Of a stretch of 12,729 nt of DNA, positions 1-6,637 are shown one piece after another. Source of the stretch: Flavobacteriaceae bacterium (GTDB lineage Bacteria > Bacteroidota > Bacteroidia > Flavobacteriales > Flavobacteriaceae); the NCBI GenBank assembly GCA_030618945.1, contig JAUXCI010000044.1, positions 1-12,729 of the forward strand, given 5' to 3'. The position numbers were made by a program, and so were the translations under genes. Below the pieces are notes generated by a model. The model was not told the origin of the DNA and searched no databases. It worked only from the letters and a program-made list of their open reading frames with translations. The number at the start of each line of letters is the position of its first letter. The stretch's first letter is position 1.

Positions 1-1495
1 CGCCTGGTCGGGCATAGGGATTAAGGATTCTTTAAGCACGAGGAATTTAAGAGAATTAAAAGAAAAGAAATACTTAAAAAAGAACATTGAAAAAAGCAAG
101 GTGCTTATCATTGATGAAATTTCAATGTTGCATAAAAAACAATTCGATTTGGTCAATGAAGTCTTGCGATTTTTTAGAGAAACGGAAGATGCCTTTGGAG
201 GTATTCAATTGGTGCTTTGTGGCGATTTTTTTCAATTGCCACCCATTGGTAATGCCTCTGAAATAAACAAGGATAAGTTTTGCTTTATGTCTCGGGCCTG
301 GCTCGACGCCAAACTAACCGTTTGTTATTTAACTGAGCAATTCAGACATACAGACAGCAAATTGAACGGTATTCTCAATGAGATAAGATCAGCCTCAATT
401 TCAGCTAATTCAATAGCCTTGCTGCAATCCAGCATTGGGGAAATAGAAGCAGATGAGCCAACCAGATTATATACTCATAACTTAGACGTTGACAGAATAA
501 ATAGTCAACACATGAGCGAAATAAAAGGTAGAAAGAAAGTTTTTAAAGCTAAAATTAAAGGTAATTTAAAACTAGCCGAGAGCATCAAAAGATCTATTAT
601 GGCTCCTGAATCACTAGAGTTGAAAAAAGATGCCAAAGTAATGTTTGTTAAGAATAATTACGAAAAAGGCTACCTCAATGGCTCTCTGGGTATGGTATTA
701 AATTTTAACGATGACGGTTTACCCGTGATTAGATTGAATAATGGTGTTTATATTGTTGCTGAACCAGAAGATTGGAGAATTGAGGATGAAACCGGGAAGT
801 TACTGGTGAGCTATAAACAGGTGCCTTTAAGATTGGCCTGGGCCATCACCGTTCATAAAAGCCAGGGTATGACCCTTGATAGCGCCATTATGGACCTTAG
901 TAATACTTTTGAAAAAGGTCAGGGTTATGTTGCCTTGTCGAGGATAAAAGGTCTCGAAGGGCTTCAACTAAAGGGCTTTAACGCTACTACCTTGGAGGTT
1001 GATCATCTGGCCTTAAAGGCTGATAAAAGGTTTCTTGAACTATCCTTAGAAGCCGAGGAACTGATTTCGACTGAAGACTTGGAAAACAATGCACTGAAAT
1101 TCATAAAAAAGAGTGGGGGAGTGACTAATATTGATGAGATCAAAGAGAATAAAAAAAATCTGAAAGAAGGAAAAAAAGTCACCAAAAAATCAACTTATCT
1201 CATTACTAAACAAATGATTGACAATGGCCATTCTCTTGAAGATATTGTTATTGAAAGAGGCCTTACCATTGGTACGGTCTCTACACATTTGATACGAATA
1301 GCTGATCTTTATCCAAAAACTGACCTGTCTCGATTTAAACCTGAAACGAAAATAATTAACAAGGTGAAAAAAGCAAGAAATACCTTGATCAAAGAAATTG
1401 GTCCCGGAGAAAGAATAAGTTTAAAGCCCATCTTTGATATGCTCAAAGGCGAACTAAGCTATGATCAGATTAAAATGGCACTGGTTTTTATTTAG
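1..1495 (+). CDS. Pif1-family ATP-dependent DNA helicase with C-terminal HTH domain (5' end outside window)
   Basis: Superfamily 1B helicase of the Pif1/RecD-like group, expected to unwind DNA 5'-3' using ATP. The reading frame is open from base 2 to the TAG at 1493-1495. The GTG at 101 is an internal Val codon, because the 33 codons before it already read as family sequence (AWSGIGIKDSL near the edge), so the true start and the Walker A motif lie upstream of the window. Numbering from the GTG, visible motifs are Walker B (LIIDEISML, 2-10), motif III (GDFFQLPP, 41-48), motif IV region (EQFRH, 79-83), motif V (VHKSQGMTL, 251-259) and motif VI (YVALSR, 276-281). Residues ~363-460 are a separate region with a helix-turn-helix pattern (SLEDIVIERGLTIGTVSTHL) like the HTH found at the C-terminus of some RecQ helicases. 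No frameshift is seen. The family call is firm; its cellular role (replication restart, G-quadruplex removal) is not shown by the sequence. Confidence 0.93.
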   Translation, partial: AWSGIGIKDSLSTRNLRELKEKKYLKKNIEKSKVLIIDEISMLHKKQFDLVNEVLRFFRETEDAFGGIQLVLCGDFFQLPPIGNASEINKDKFCFMSRAWLDAKLTVCYLTEQFRHTDSKLNGILNEIRSASISANSIALLQSSIGEIEADEPTRLYTHNLDVDRINSQHMSEIKGRKKVFKAKIKGNLKLAESIKRSIMAPESLELKKDAKVMFVKNNYEKGYLNGSLGMVLNFNDDGLPVIRLNNGVYIVAEPEDWRIEDETGKLLVSYKQVPLRLAWAITVHKSQGMTLDSAIMDLSNTFEKGQGYVALSRIKGLEGLQLKGFNATTLEVDHLALKADKRFLELSLEAEELISTEDLENNALKFIKKSGGVTNIDEIKENKKNLKEGKKVTKKSTYLITKQMIDNGHSLEDIVIERGLTIGTVSTHLIRIADLYPKTDLSRFKPETKIINKVKKARNTLIKEIGPGERISLKPIFDMLKGELSYDQIKMALVFI

Positions 1496-1512
1496 TAAAA
1501 TAATTTTGGCTC

Positions 1513-1638
1513 ATGAAATATAGAGGAGTTCAGGGAATACTGTTTGGGTAAGCCAATGGTCATGGAAGATTTCCCTTTTGATCAGACTACCTTGGTAGTT
1601 TGTTTGCCATTGAGGGAAAAGTAATTTTTTTATTATAA
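1513..1638 (+). pseudogene. MmcQ/YjbR-family gene remnant, frameshifted and 3'-truncated
   Basis: Decayed start of an MmcQ/YjbR DNA-binding-protein gene. After the ATG at 1513 there is one extra A. Skipping it, codons from 1517 read NIEEFREYCL, then EDFPFDQTTLVV, up to a TAA at 1622-1624. This lines up with DIEVLREYCL and EEFPFDANTLVF of the intact family member encoded on the opposite strand at 1681-2049. Around 1601-1608 the match appears to shift frame again: bases 1606-1635 read AIEGKVIFLL, which fits the next family segment (VLNKMFVI in the intact copy), and this frame stops at 1636-1638. About the first third of the family length is present and the rest is missing. It starts 18 bases after the helicase stop codon, so it may once have been co-transcribed with it. 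The homology is read by eye but is strong over two separated blocks; the second frameshift is less certain than the first. Confidence 0.68.
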
Positions 1639-1680
1639 ATACTATACTGATAATCTATTGTTGATAACTCTTAGACAACG

Positions 1681-2049
1681 TTATTTATGATTCAAACTTT
1701 CTCGCATTTTTTTTGTCATTCCCTTTACAACCATATCATAACTGTGGTCAATAAGCTCGAATATGAATTTAGGATGTAATTCTCTTTTAAAGATGTCTAT
1801 TGAGTTCCAATGTTTGTTGCTAACATATGGACCTGGGTAAATACTTTCAAATTGTTCTCTTAATTTTATAGTATACTCAGGGTCACATTTTAATGTTAGA
1901 GTGGCTTCACCTTTTTCCCATTTGTTTAGAGGAGCAATGACAAACATTTTATTTAAGACTTTAAAAACGAGTGTATTTGCATCAAAGGGAAATTCTTCAG
2001 TGGTAGATGCTTTTATTAAACAATATTCTCTTAAAACTTCTATATCCAT
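1681..2049 (-). CDS. MmcQ/YjbR family DNA-binding protein
   Basis: Small cytoplasmic protein of 122 residues, the usual size for MmcQ/YjbR (CyaY-like fold) proteins; members are annotated as DNA-binding but the cellular role is unclear. Recognisable blocks are the N-terminal DIEVLREYCL, EEFPFDANTLVFKVLNKMF (19-36), and the family signature YPGPYVSNKHWNSI (71-84). The ATG at 2049 is preferred because family members begin M-(N/D)-I-E. An upstream in-frame TTG at 2067 would add six residues that do not resemble the family. There is no Shine-Dalgarno sequence, as is normal in Bacteroidota. It lies tail-to-tail with a broken plus-strand copy of the same family at 1513-1638, so the site has carried two family members. 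It is probably transcribed alone, since no intact minus-strand gene lies immediately upstream. Confidence 0.9.
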   Translation of the reverse strand: MDIEVLREYCLIKASTTEEFPFDANTLVFKVLNKMFVIAPLNKWEKGEATLTLKCDPEYTIKLREQFESIYPGPYVSNKHWNSIDIFKRELHPKFIFELIDHSYDMVVKGMTKKMRESLNHK

Positions 2050-2102
2050 TCTTGAATCTAAGTACAAAAGATAATAAAAATATCTGTTTCATGTAATTAA
2101 TA

Positions 2103-2233
2103 TTAATTAAAATAATGATTGTGATTCAATAGCCTGTACGTATTGTCGACTAAATTAATTTCTTCAACGAATTCAACAGGCGTTGCCGGCTGTTTTGATG
2201 CCCACTCTGAATATATTTGAAATAACAACGAGT
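2103..2233 (-). pseudogene. Unidentified gene tail, truncated at a repeat element
   Basis: On the minus strand a reading frame is open from 2252 down to the TAA at 2103-2105 and has protein-like composition: EWASKQPATPVEFVEEIN followed by LVDNTYRLLNHNH near the C-terminus. It has no plausible ATG. Its coding-like character ends at about 2233, exactly where the inverted-repeat element (2234-2363) begins; beyond that it meets a stop at 2253-2255. It looks like the last ~40 codons of a gene whose upstream part was removed or displaced by the repeat. I do not recognise the family. The alternative is a chance open frame, but the acidic, hydrophobic-patterned sequence is unlike translations of neighbouring AT-rich spacer. 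Confidence 0.35.
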
Positions 2234-2363
2234 CACAACAACGGCTAAGAAATTATTACGGTTTTTTGGTTTAATTTGGGGGTAAGCGTATATTTATAAA
2301 AAAATTAATAACTGACAGTAAGAGCTGTTTTAATTCGTAACAATTCTTAGCCATAAAGTTGTG
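2234..2363. repeat. ~130 bp imperfect terminal inverted-repeat element
   Basis: The left end reads CACAACAACGGCTAAGAA (from 2234). The right end reads AATTCTTAGCC (2342-2352) and, after a short bulge, GTTGTG (2358-2363). The reverse complement of the right end is CACAAC, then a bulge, then GGCTAAGAATT, so the two ends can pair as a long bulged stem of about 6 plus 11 base pairs. The interior contains ACGGTTTTTTGGTTTAATTT (2258-2277) and a small internal hairpin (ACAG...CTGT, ~2314-2329). From memory, elements with CAACAACGGCTA ends and a similar interior recur between small genes in flavobacterial genomes; this cannot be checked here. The element separates a truncated gene tail from the lipoprotein gene at 2394 and may carry that gene's leader. 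It could be a MITE-like element, a recombination site, or a structured RNA or terminator. Confidence 0.6.
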
Positions 2364-2393
2364 TCTTATAAAATTTATTTAAAAATATCAAAA

Positions 2394-3023
2394 ATGAAAA
2401 AACTAATAAGGAATAGTCTATTTATAATTTTACTGATTTTATTGGGTTGCAAGAACTCATCAGAAGGCGATAAGACAAAAGATAGCCGTGTAAAAACCAA
2501 TCAGGAAGAAGTGAAAGATTATTCTGACAACAAAAATGATTTGACGCCCTTAGAACAAGGGCTGAATTTTGCTATGCAAACACAAAAAGTATTGGCTGAG
2601 AATCTTATATATGAAATCAATACAAATGGAACAGTACACGCTTTTACTTTTTGTAATGCTAAAGCTTATACCTTAACAGACAGTATGGCGCTTGCATTAA
2701 ATGTACAAATAAAAAGAGTTTCAGATAAGCCAAGGAACCCGAACAATAAGGCAAACAAAGAAGAGGCAGCATATATTACAAAATCAAAAGAGTTCCTGGC
2801 AAAGGGCGAGAATATTAAACCAGAAATAACTGAAACTAATGGAAAAATGATTGGCTATTATCCAATAATAACAAATCAAATTTGTTTGCAATGTCATGGT
2901 AATCAAGATACAGAGGTTTTATCGGAAACCCTTTTACAAATTGAAAATTTATATCCAAATGACAAAGCCATTGGTTATAAAATTAATGAATTGAGAGGAA
3001 TATGGGTAGTAGAAATGAATTAA
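2394..3023 (+). CDS. DUF3365 (Tll0287-like) lipoprotein with one c-type heme site
   Basis: Predicted 209-residue periplasm-facing lipoprotein. The N-terminus is a lipoprotein signal peptide (two Lys, hydrophobic run 7-17, lipobox LLGC with Cys19), followed by a polar charged linker to about residue 50. The remainder matches the DUF3365/Tll0287-like heme-domain family: NAKAYTLTDSMAL (88-100), the block VSDKPRNPNNKANKEEA (109-125), and the c-heme motif CLQCH (164-168). The start is placed at the ATG at 2394. The in-frame GTG at 2361 lies inside the inverted repeat and would bury the signal peptide behind 11 extra residues. Family members are thought to be heme-based redox or sensor domains; here the domain is alone, with no kinase or membrane partner attached. 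Heme attachment would require the cytochrome c maturation machinery, which is not in the window. Its neighbours give no functional hint. Confidence 0.88.
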   Translation: MKKLIRNSLFIILLILLGCKNSSEGDKTKDSRVKTNQEEVKDYSDNKNDLTPLEQGLNFAMQTQKVLAENLIYEINTNGTVHAFTFCNAKAYTLTDSMALALNVQIKRVSDKPRNPNNKANKEEAAYITKSKEFLAKGENIKPEITETNGKMIGYYPIITNQICLQCHGNQDTEVLSETLLQIENLYPNDKAIGYKINELRGIWVVEMN

Positions 3024-3141
3024 GAACGATGACCATGGATACATCTTCAATAAAATATCTTGGTGACTGATTTGGGACAATTCCAAATGAAACTCTTAAA
3101 AAAAGTAGGGTAAGAATACCCGAGTACTAAAACTAATAGAC
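3024..3141. other. Spacer with a weak plus-strand coding-like trace
   Basis: No intact gene is seen. Reading from the ATG at 3030, the frame gives MTMDTSSIKYLGD, an in-frame TGA at 3069-3071, and then FGTIPNETLKKSRVRIPEY ending in TAA at 3129-3131. The second block is protein-like and could be the last codons of a lost gene, but I do not recognise it. No clear hairpin terminator follows the lipoprotein gene, and no TAnnTTTG-type Bacteroidota promoter was found here. Confidence 0.25.
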
Positions 3142-3215
3142 TTGTTAGAATTAAGCCCTTTTGTGAGAATTGTGATAAGACCTTGGCTTACGACTCAACA
3201 TTATCAACCCCTTGA
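3142..3215 (+). pseudogene. DUF1272-like zinc-ribbon gene remnant
   Basis: A short stretch reads like the N-terminus of DUF1272 proteins, which typically begin MLEIRP-x-CENC followed by a DST-like segment. Codons at 3142-3153 give (TTG start)-L-E-L; after a one-base shift, codons from 3153 give KPFCENCDKTLAYDST up to 3200. The frame then runs through LSTP to a TGA at 3213-3215, without the second Cys cluster that completes the family. The apparent loss of one base near 3153, the TTG in place of ATG, and the missing C-terminal half indicate a dead fragment. It lies directly upstream of the dehydrogenase gene at 3250. The match is short and judged by eye. Confidence 0.5.
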
Positions 3216-3249
3216 TGAGGAAAATCATTTTTAAAAAACGGAAAATTAA

Positions 3250-4833
3250 ATGATTACAGGAAAGAATTATATTGGTAAACAAAAGAGTTCAAAAGGAGAA
3301 AGAAAATTCAAAACTTTTAATCCTTTAAGCAATACAGAAAATGAGGTTGCTTTTGCTGAGGCCTCAACAGAAGAGATAGATAATGCACTTGATTTGGCCT
3401 GGCAGGCCTTTGAAGAATTCAGGAACTACTCTGGATCTAGAAAAAGTGAGTTCTTAAATGCGATTGCCGATGAAATAGAAGCCTTAGGAGAAACTTTGAT
3501 CGACACCTATTGCTCTGAATCAGGCTTACCTGTCGGCAGAGCAATTGGCGAAAGAGGTAGGACCATGTTTCAATTGAGAAGCTTTGCTGATCTTGTAAAA
3601 GATGGAAATTGGGTTGAAGCCAATATCGATACGGCTCAACCTGACAGAGCGCCATTGCCAAAACCAGATATCAGAAAAATGTTGATTCCCTTAGGACCAG
3701 TTGTCGTGTTTGGCGCAAGTAATTTTCCACTTGCTTATTCCACGGCTGGGGGTGATACTGCAGCCGCTCTGGCAGCTGGCTGTCCTGTCGTGGTGAAATC
3801 GCATCCAATGCACGCCGGAACCGGAGAATTAGTTGCTTCAGCAATTATTAAAGCAGCTGAAAAGACGGGTATGCCTAATGGTGTTTTTTCCAATTTAAAT
3901 AGTAGCGGCATTGAAGTTGGTGTTAAGCTGGTTCAACATCCAAAGGTAAAAGCGGTTGGATTTACGGGTAGTATCAGAGGAGGAAGAGCCCTTTATGACC
4001 TGGCTGCCAAAAGAGAAGAGCCAATACCGGTTTTTGCTGAAATGGGTAGTATTAATCCTGTTGTATTTCTTCCGGATGCCTTGAAAGAAAGAGGCGATGT
4101 TTTGGCTAAATATTACGCTGGCTCCGTGACTATGGGGGCAGGTCAATTTTGTACCAACCCTGGATTACTGCTCGGAATTAAAGGAGACCATTTGAATCAT
4201 TTCATCACTAAACTGTCAGAAGCTATTGTTGAGATTGAGCCTGGTTGTATGCTACACCCAAATATTATTGGTACTTATGAAAAGAACAAAAAACAAGTTA
4301 TGGCCAATGCTGGTCTTGAATTGGTTTCAGAATATGCAGAAGAAGTGGGGGCTAACTTTGCAAAGCAGGCCGTTACTACAGTTGAGGGAGCTACTTTTTT
4401 AGAAAACACAGCTTTGCATCAGGAAGTTTTTGGGCCTTTTACCATGGTTGTTCAATGTGAAGACAAAGCCCAACTCGAAGCCATTATAAAAAAATTAGAA
4501 GGTCAATTAACCGGAACCTTAATCGCTGAAGGCATGGAACTTTCAAAGTATGCCAGTGTTATAGAAGCGCTTAAAAACCGTGTGGGCCGCATTATATTCA
4601 ATGGCGTGCCCACAGGAGTGGAAGTATGTCCTTCTATGGTTCACGGAGGGCCTTATCCGGCTTCAACCGACAGTAGGTTTACCGCAGTTGGGATACATTC
4701 TATTCAAAGATGGGTAAGACCTTTTAGTTATCAGGACTGGCCTGATCAATTTTTACCCGAAGCACTTAAAAATGACAACCCTCTTGGGATTCTAAGACTG
4801 GTCAACAACAAGAATACTAAAGATAGGATATAA
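3250..4833 (+). CDS. 2-oxoglutarate-semialdehyde (2,5-dioxovalerate) dehydrogenase, NADP-type
   Basis: Cytoplasmic aldehyde dehydrogenase expected to oxidise 2,5-dioxopentanoate to 2-oxoglutarate, the last step of hydroxyproline and some sugar-acid pathways. Its 527 residues match the alpha-ketoglutaric semialdehyde dehydrogenase subgroup, which is longer than ordinary ~490-residue ALDHs. Visible motifs are the cofactor-binding FGASNFPLAYSTAGGDT (154-170), VVKSHPMHAG (181-190, with Lys183), GFTGSIRGG (237-245), general base Glu264 in FAEMGS, and nucleophile Cys301 in GAGQFCTNPG. The KSH sequence at the coenzyme site is typical of this NADP-preferring group. The ATG at 3250 starts directly at the conserved N-terminus. 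It heads a plus-strand cluster; the next gene starts 4 bases after its stop. The DadA-like oxidoreductase two genes on favours the hydroxyproline role over glucarate or pentose degradation. Any use of aminoadipate semialdehyde from the hydroxylysine branch would be speculative. Confidence 0.92.
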   Translation: MITGKNYIGKQKSSKGERKFKTFNPLSNTENEVAFAEASTEEIDNALDLAWQAFEEFRNYSGSRKSEFLNAIADEIEALGETLIDTYCSESGLPVGRAIGERGRTMFQLRSFADLVKDGNWVEANIDTAQPDRAPLPKPDIRKMLIPLGPVVVFGASNFPLAYSTAGGDTAAALAAGCPVVVKSHPMHAGTGELVASAIIKAAEKTGMPNGVFSNLNSSGIEVGVKLVQHPKVKAVGFTGSIRGGRALYDLAAKREEPIPVFAEMGSINPVVFLPDALKERGDVLAKYYAGSVTMGAGQFCTNPGLLLGIKGDHLNHFITKLSEAIVEIEPGCMLHPNIIGTYEKNKKQVMANAGLELVSEYAEEVGANFAKQAVTTVEGATFLENTALHQEVFGPFTMVVQCEDKAQLEAIIKKLEGQLTGTLIAEGMELSKYASVIEALKNRVGRIIFNGVPTGVEVCPSMVHGGPYPASTDSRFTAVGIHSIQRWVRPFSYQDWPDQFLPEALKNDNPLGILRLVNNKNTKDRI

Positions 4834-4837
4834 AACT

Positions 4838-6574
4838 ATGAGAAAATTACCAAGTTTTGGATTATGCCTTGTCTTGCTATTTTTGAGTTGTAAACAGGAT
4901 AAAAATGATGTGGCTTCCCAGCTTGAAGGCATTATTAAAAGTGTTCAGGATCACGAGGGTTATGATGAAGCAGCATTTCCCCTTGGCGTATTTACTGAAG
5001 AATATTATAAGAATGAAGCAGATTTTGCTCAGGGAAAGCTCAAAGATTTGGGTCAGCTGAATCCAAAGCAATTAAAAGAGACTGAGCAGATCTCTTATGA
5101 ACTACTGAGATTCGTGTTGCAGGACAGGATTGATTTTTATGCTTTTGACATGTATCTGAATCCTATTCTATCTGATACAGGGTTCCACAGTAACCTGGTG
5201 TATATGGCAAAACCCCTAACAAATTACGAGCAAACCAGAGAATATCTCAATAAATTAAATGACATACCCCGTTTTGTGGATGAGCATTTCGTCATCCTTG
5301 AGAAAGGGCTGGAGAAAGGCATATCACAACCTAAAATAATCTTCAAAGGTTACGAAAGCACCTATGATTCACATATTATTGCAGATTTTGAGGATTCGTT
5401 TTTTTACACACCGTTTAAAAACCTACCCGATGATCTCACTCAAAGTCAAAAGGATTCGGTGTTAGAAGCTGCCAAACATAGTATTGAGAAAAGTGTTATT
5501 CCTCAATTTAAAAGGATTAAGGATTTTTTTGAAGGCACATATATTCCTAAAACCAGAAGCAGCATAGGTATATCCGAAACCCCAAATGGCGAAGCCTTCT
5601 ATCAAAACAGGATCGATTTTTATGCCACAAGCAAGCAATACTCGGCCAAACAGATCCATGAAATAGGGATCAAAGAAGTCAAACGGATCAAAGAGGGGAT
5701 GGAAGAAATCATCGCTGAACTTGAATTTGAAGGCAGCTTTGCTGATTTCCTTCAATTTCTTAGAACCGACGAGCAATTTTACGCTAAAACTCCTGAACAA
5801 CTCTTGATGATCGCTCGCGATATGGCCAAAAGAGCTGACGAGCAATTACCAAAATATTTTATCACTTTGCCCAGAAAACCATATGGGGTAGCACCCGTAC
5901 CAGACGCTATTGCTCCAAAATATACGGGCGGAAGGTATGTTGGAACAAGTAGAAACAGTACAGCACCTGGTTATTATTGGGTTAACACCTATGACCTTCC
6001 AAGCAGGACCTTATATACCTTGCCTTCTTTGACCGTTCATGAGGCTGTGCCGGGGCACCATTTACAAGCCAGTTTAAATAATGAATTGGGAGATAGTATA
6101 CCTTCTTTTAGAAGGAATCTTTACCTGTCTGCTTATGGTGAGGGATGGGGGCTTTATTCGGAATTTCTTGCAGGGGAGATGGGAATGTATACAACACCTT
6201 ATGAACGATTCGGTCAACTAACCTACGAAATGTGGAGAGCTTGCAGACTGGTTGTGGATACCGGAATTCATGCGATGAACTGGACAAGAGAAGAAGTAGT
6301 GACCTATATGGCTCAAAACACTGCACTTTCATTGCACGAGATAGAGACTGAAACCGACAGATATATTTCCTGGCCTGGTCAGGCATTATCCTATAAGATA
6401 GGAGAATTAAAGATCAGAGAACTGCGCATAAAGGCGACTGAAGCCTTAGGGACTGACTTTGATATTCGTGAATTTCATGAAGTAATATTAGAACAAGGAA
6501 CCGTTTCTCTTCCAATTTTGGAAAGAAGAATCAATCAATATATAGAGAGGAAAAGCAAAGTCAACCTTAAATAA
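4838..6574 (+). CDS. DUF885 family metallopeptidase-like lipoprotein
   Basis: Predicted 578-residue exported lipoprotein: signal peptide with hydrophobic run 8-16 and lipobox ending at Cys18 (LFLSC). The mature protein is a DUF885 domain. Its hallmark is HEAVPGHHLQ (401-410), an HExxH-like zinc site in the form HEA-x-PGHH. Other family blocks are SAYGEGWGLYSEF (431-443), VVDTGIHAMNWT (472-483) and YISWPGQALSYKIG (509-522); the Glu in GEGWGLYSE may supply a further metal ligand. DUF885 proteins are generally regarded as dipeptidases or carboxypeptidases, but specificity is poorly defined. The position 4 bases after the dehydrogenase, and upstream of the FAD oxidoreductase and Xaa-Pro aminopeptidase, suggests it trims imino-acid-rich peptides at the cell surface or in the periplasm. 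Family and export are well supported; the collagen-peptide role is inferred. Confidence 0.88.
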   Translation: MRKLPSFGLCLVLLFLSCKQDKNDVASQLEGIIKSVQDHEGYDEAAFPLGVFTEEYYKNEADFAQGKLKDLGQLNPKQLKETEQISYELLRFVLQDRIDFYAFDMYLNPILSDTGFHSNLVYMAKPLTNYEQTREYLNKLNDIPRFVDEHFVILEKGLEKGISQPKIIFKGYESTYDSHIIADFEDSFFYTPFKNLPDDLTQSQKDSVLEAAKHSIEKSVIPQFKRIKDFFEGTYIPKTRSSIGISETPNGEAFYQNRIDFYATSKQYSAKQIHEIGIKEVKRIKEGMEEIIAELEFEGSFADFLQFLRTDEQFYAKTPEQLLMIARDMAKRADEQLPKYFITLPRKPYGVAPVPDAIAPKYTGGRYVGTSRNSTAPGYYWVNTYDLPSRTLYTLPSLTVHEAVPGHHLQASLNNELGDSIPSFRRNLYLSAYGEGWGLYSEFLAGEMGMYTTPYERFGQLTYEMWRACRLVVDTGIHAMNWTREEVVTYMAQNTALSLHEIETETDRYISWPGQALSYKIGELKIRELRIKATEALGTDFDIREFHEVILEQGTVSLPILERRINQYIERKSKVNLK

Positions 6575-6586
6575 TAATTAAATAGA

Positions 6587-6634
6587 TTAGCACGTCATTA
6601 CATCAATGTATCAGTACATCAATATATCATTATT
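6587..6634 (+). repeat. Degenerate 8-bp tandem array just before a start codon
   Basis: Six consecutive octamers fill the spacer up to three bases before the ATG at 6638: TTAGCACG, TCATTACA, TCAATGTA, TCAGTACA, TCAATATA and TCATTATT. The loose consensus is TCANTANA, in perfect 8-base register. Between 6601 and 6632 this also appears as a near-perfect 16-base repeat. It lies between two co-directional genes, in the 63-base gap, where it would form the 5' leader or an intercistronic segment of the oxidoreductase mRNA. Function is unknown; slippage could vary the spacing before the start codon. Confidence 0.65.
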
Positions 6635-6637
6635 AAC

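Noticed and set aside
101..103. GTG as the start codon of the helicase gene
   Set aside because: The same frame is open to base 2 and already encodes helicase-family sequence, and Walker A must lie further upstream; the gene is cut by the window edge.
1639..1680. Imperfect inverted repeat GTTG...CAAC near the end of the MmcQ/YjbR gene
   Set aside because: Four pairable bases in AT-rich DNA are expected by chance.
2361..2363. GTG start for the DUF3365 lipoprotein
   Set aside because: It lies within the inverted repeat and adds residues ahead of a perfect lipoprotein signal peptide beginning at the ATG at 2394.
3024..3249. Bacteroidota promoter (TTG then TAnnTTTG) for the dehydrogenase cluster
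   Set aside because: No adequate -7/-33 pair was found by eye; partial resemblances fit the spacing poorly.
3895..4146. Minus-strand open frame inside the dehydrogenase gene, and similar antisense frames in other genes
   Set aside because: They overlap well-supported coding sequences, have no recognisable domain and show composition expected of antisense frames.
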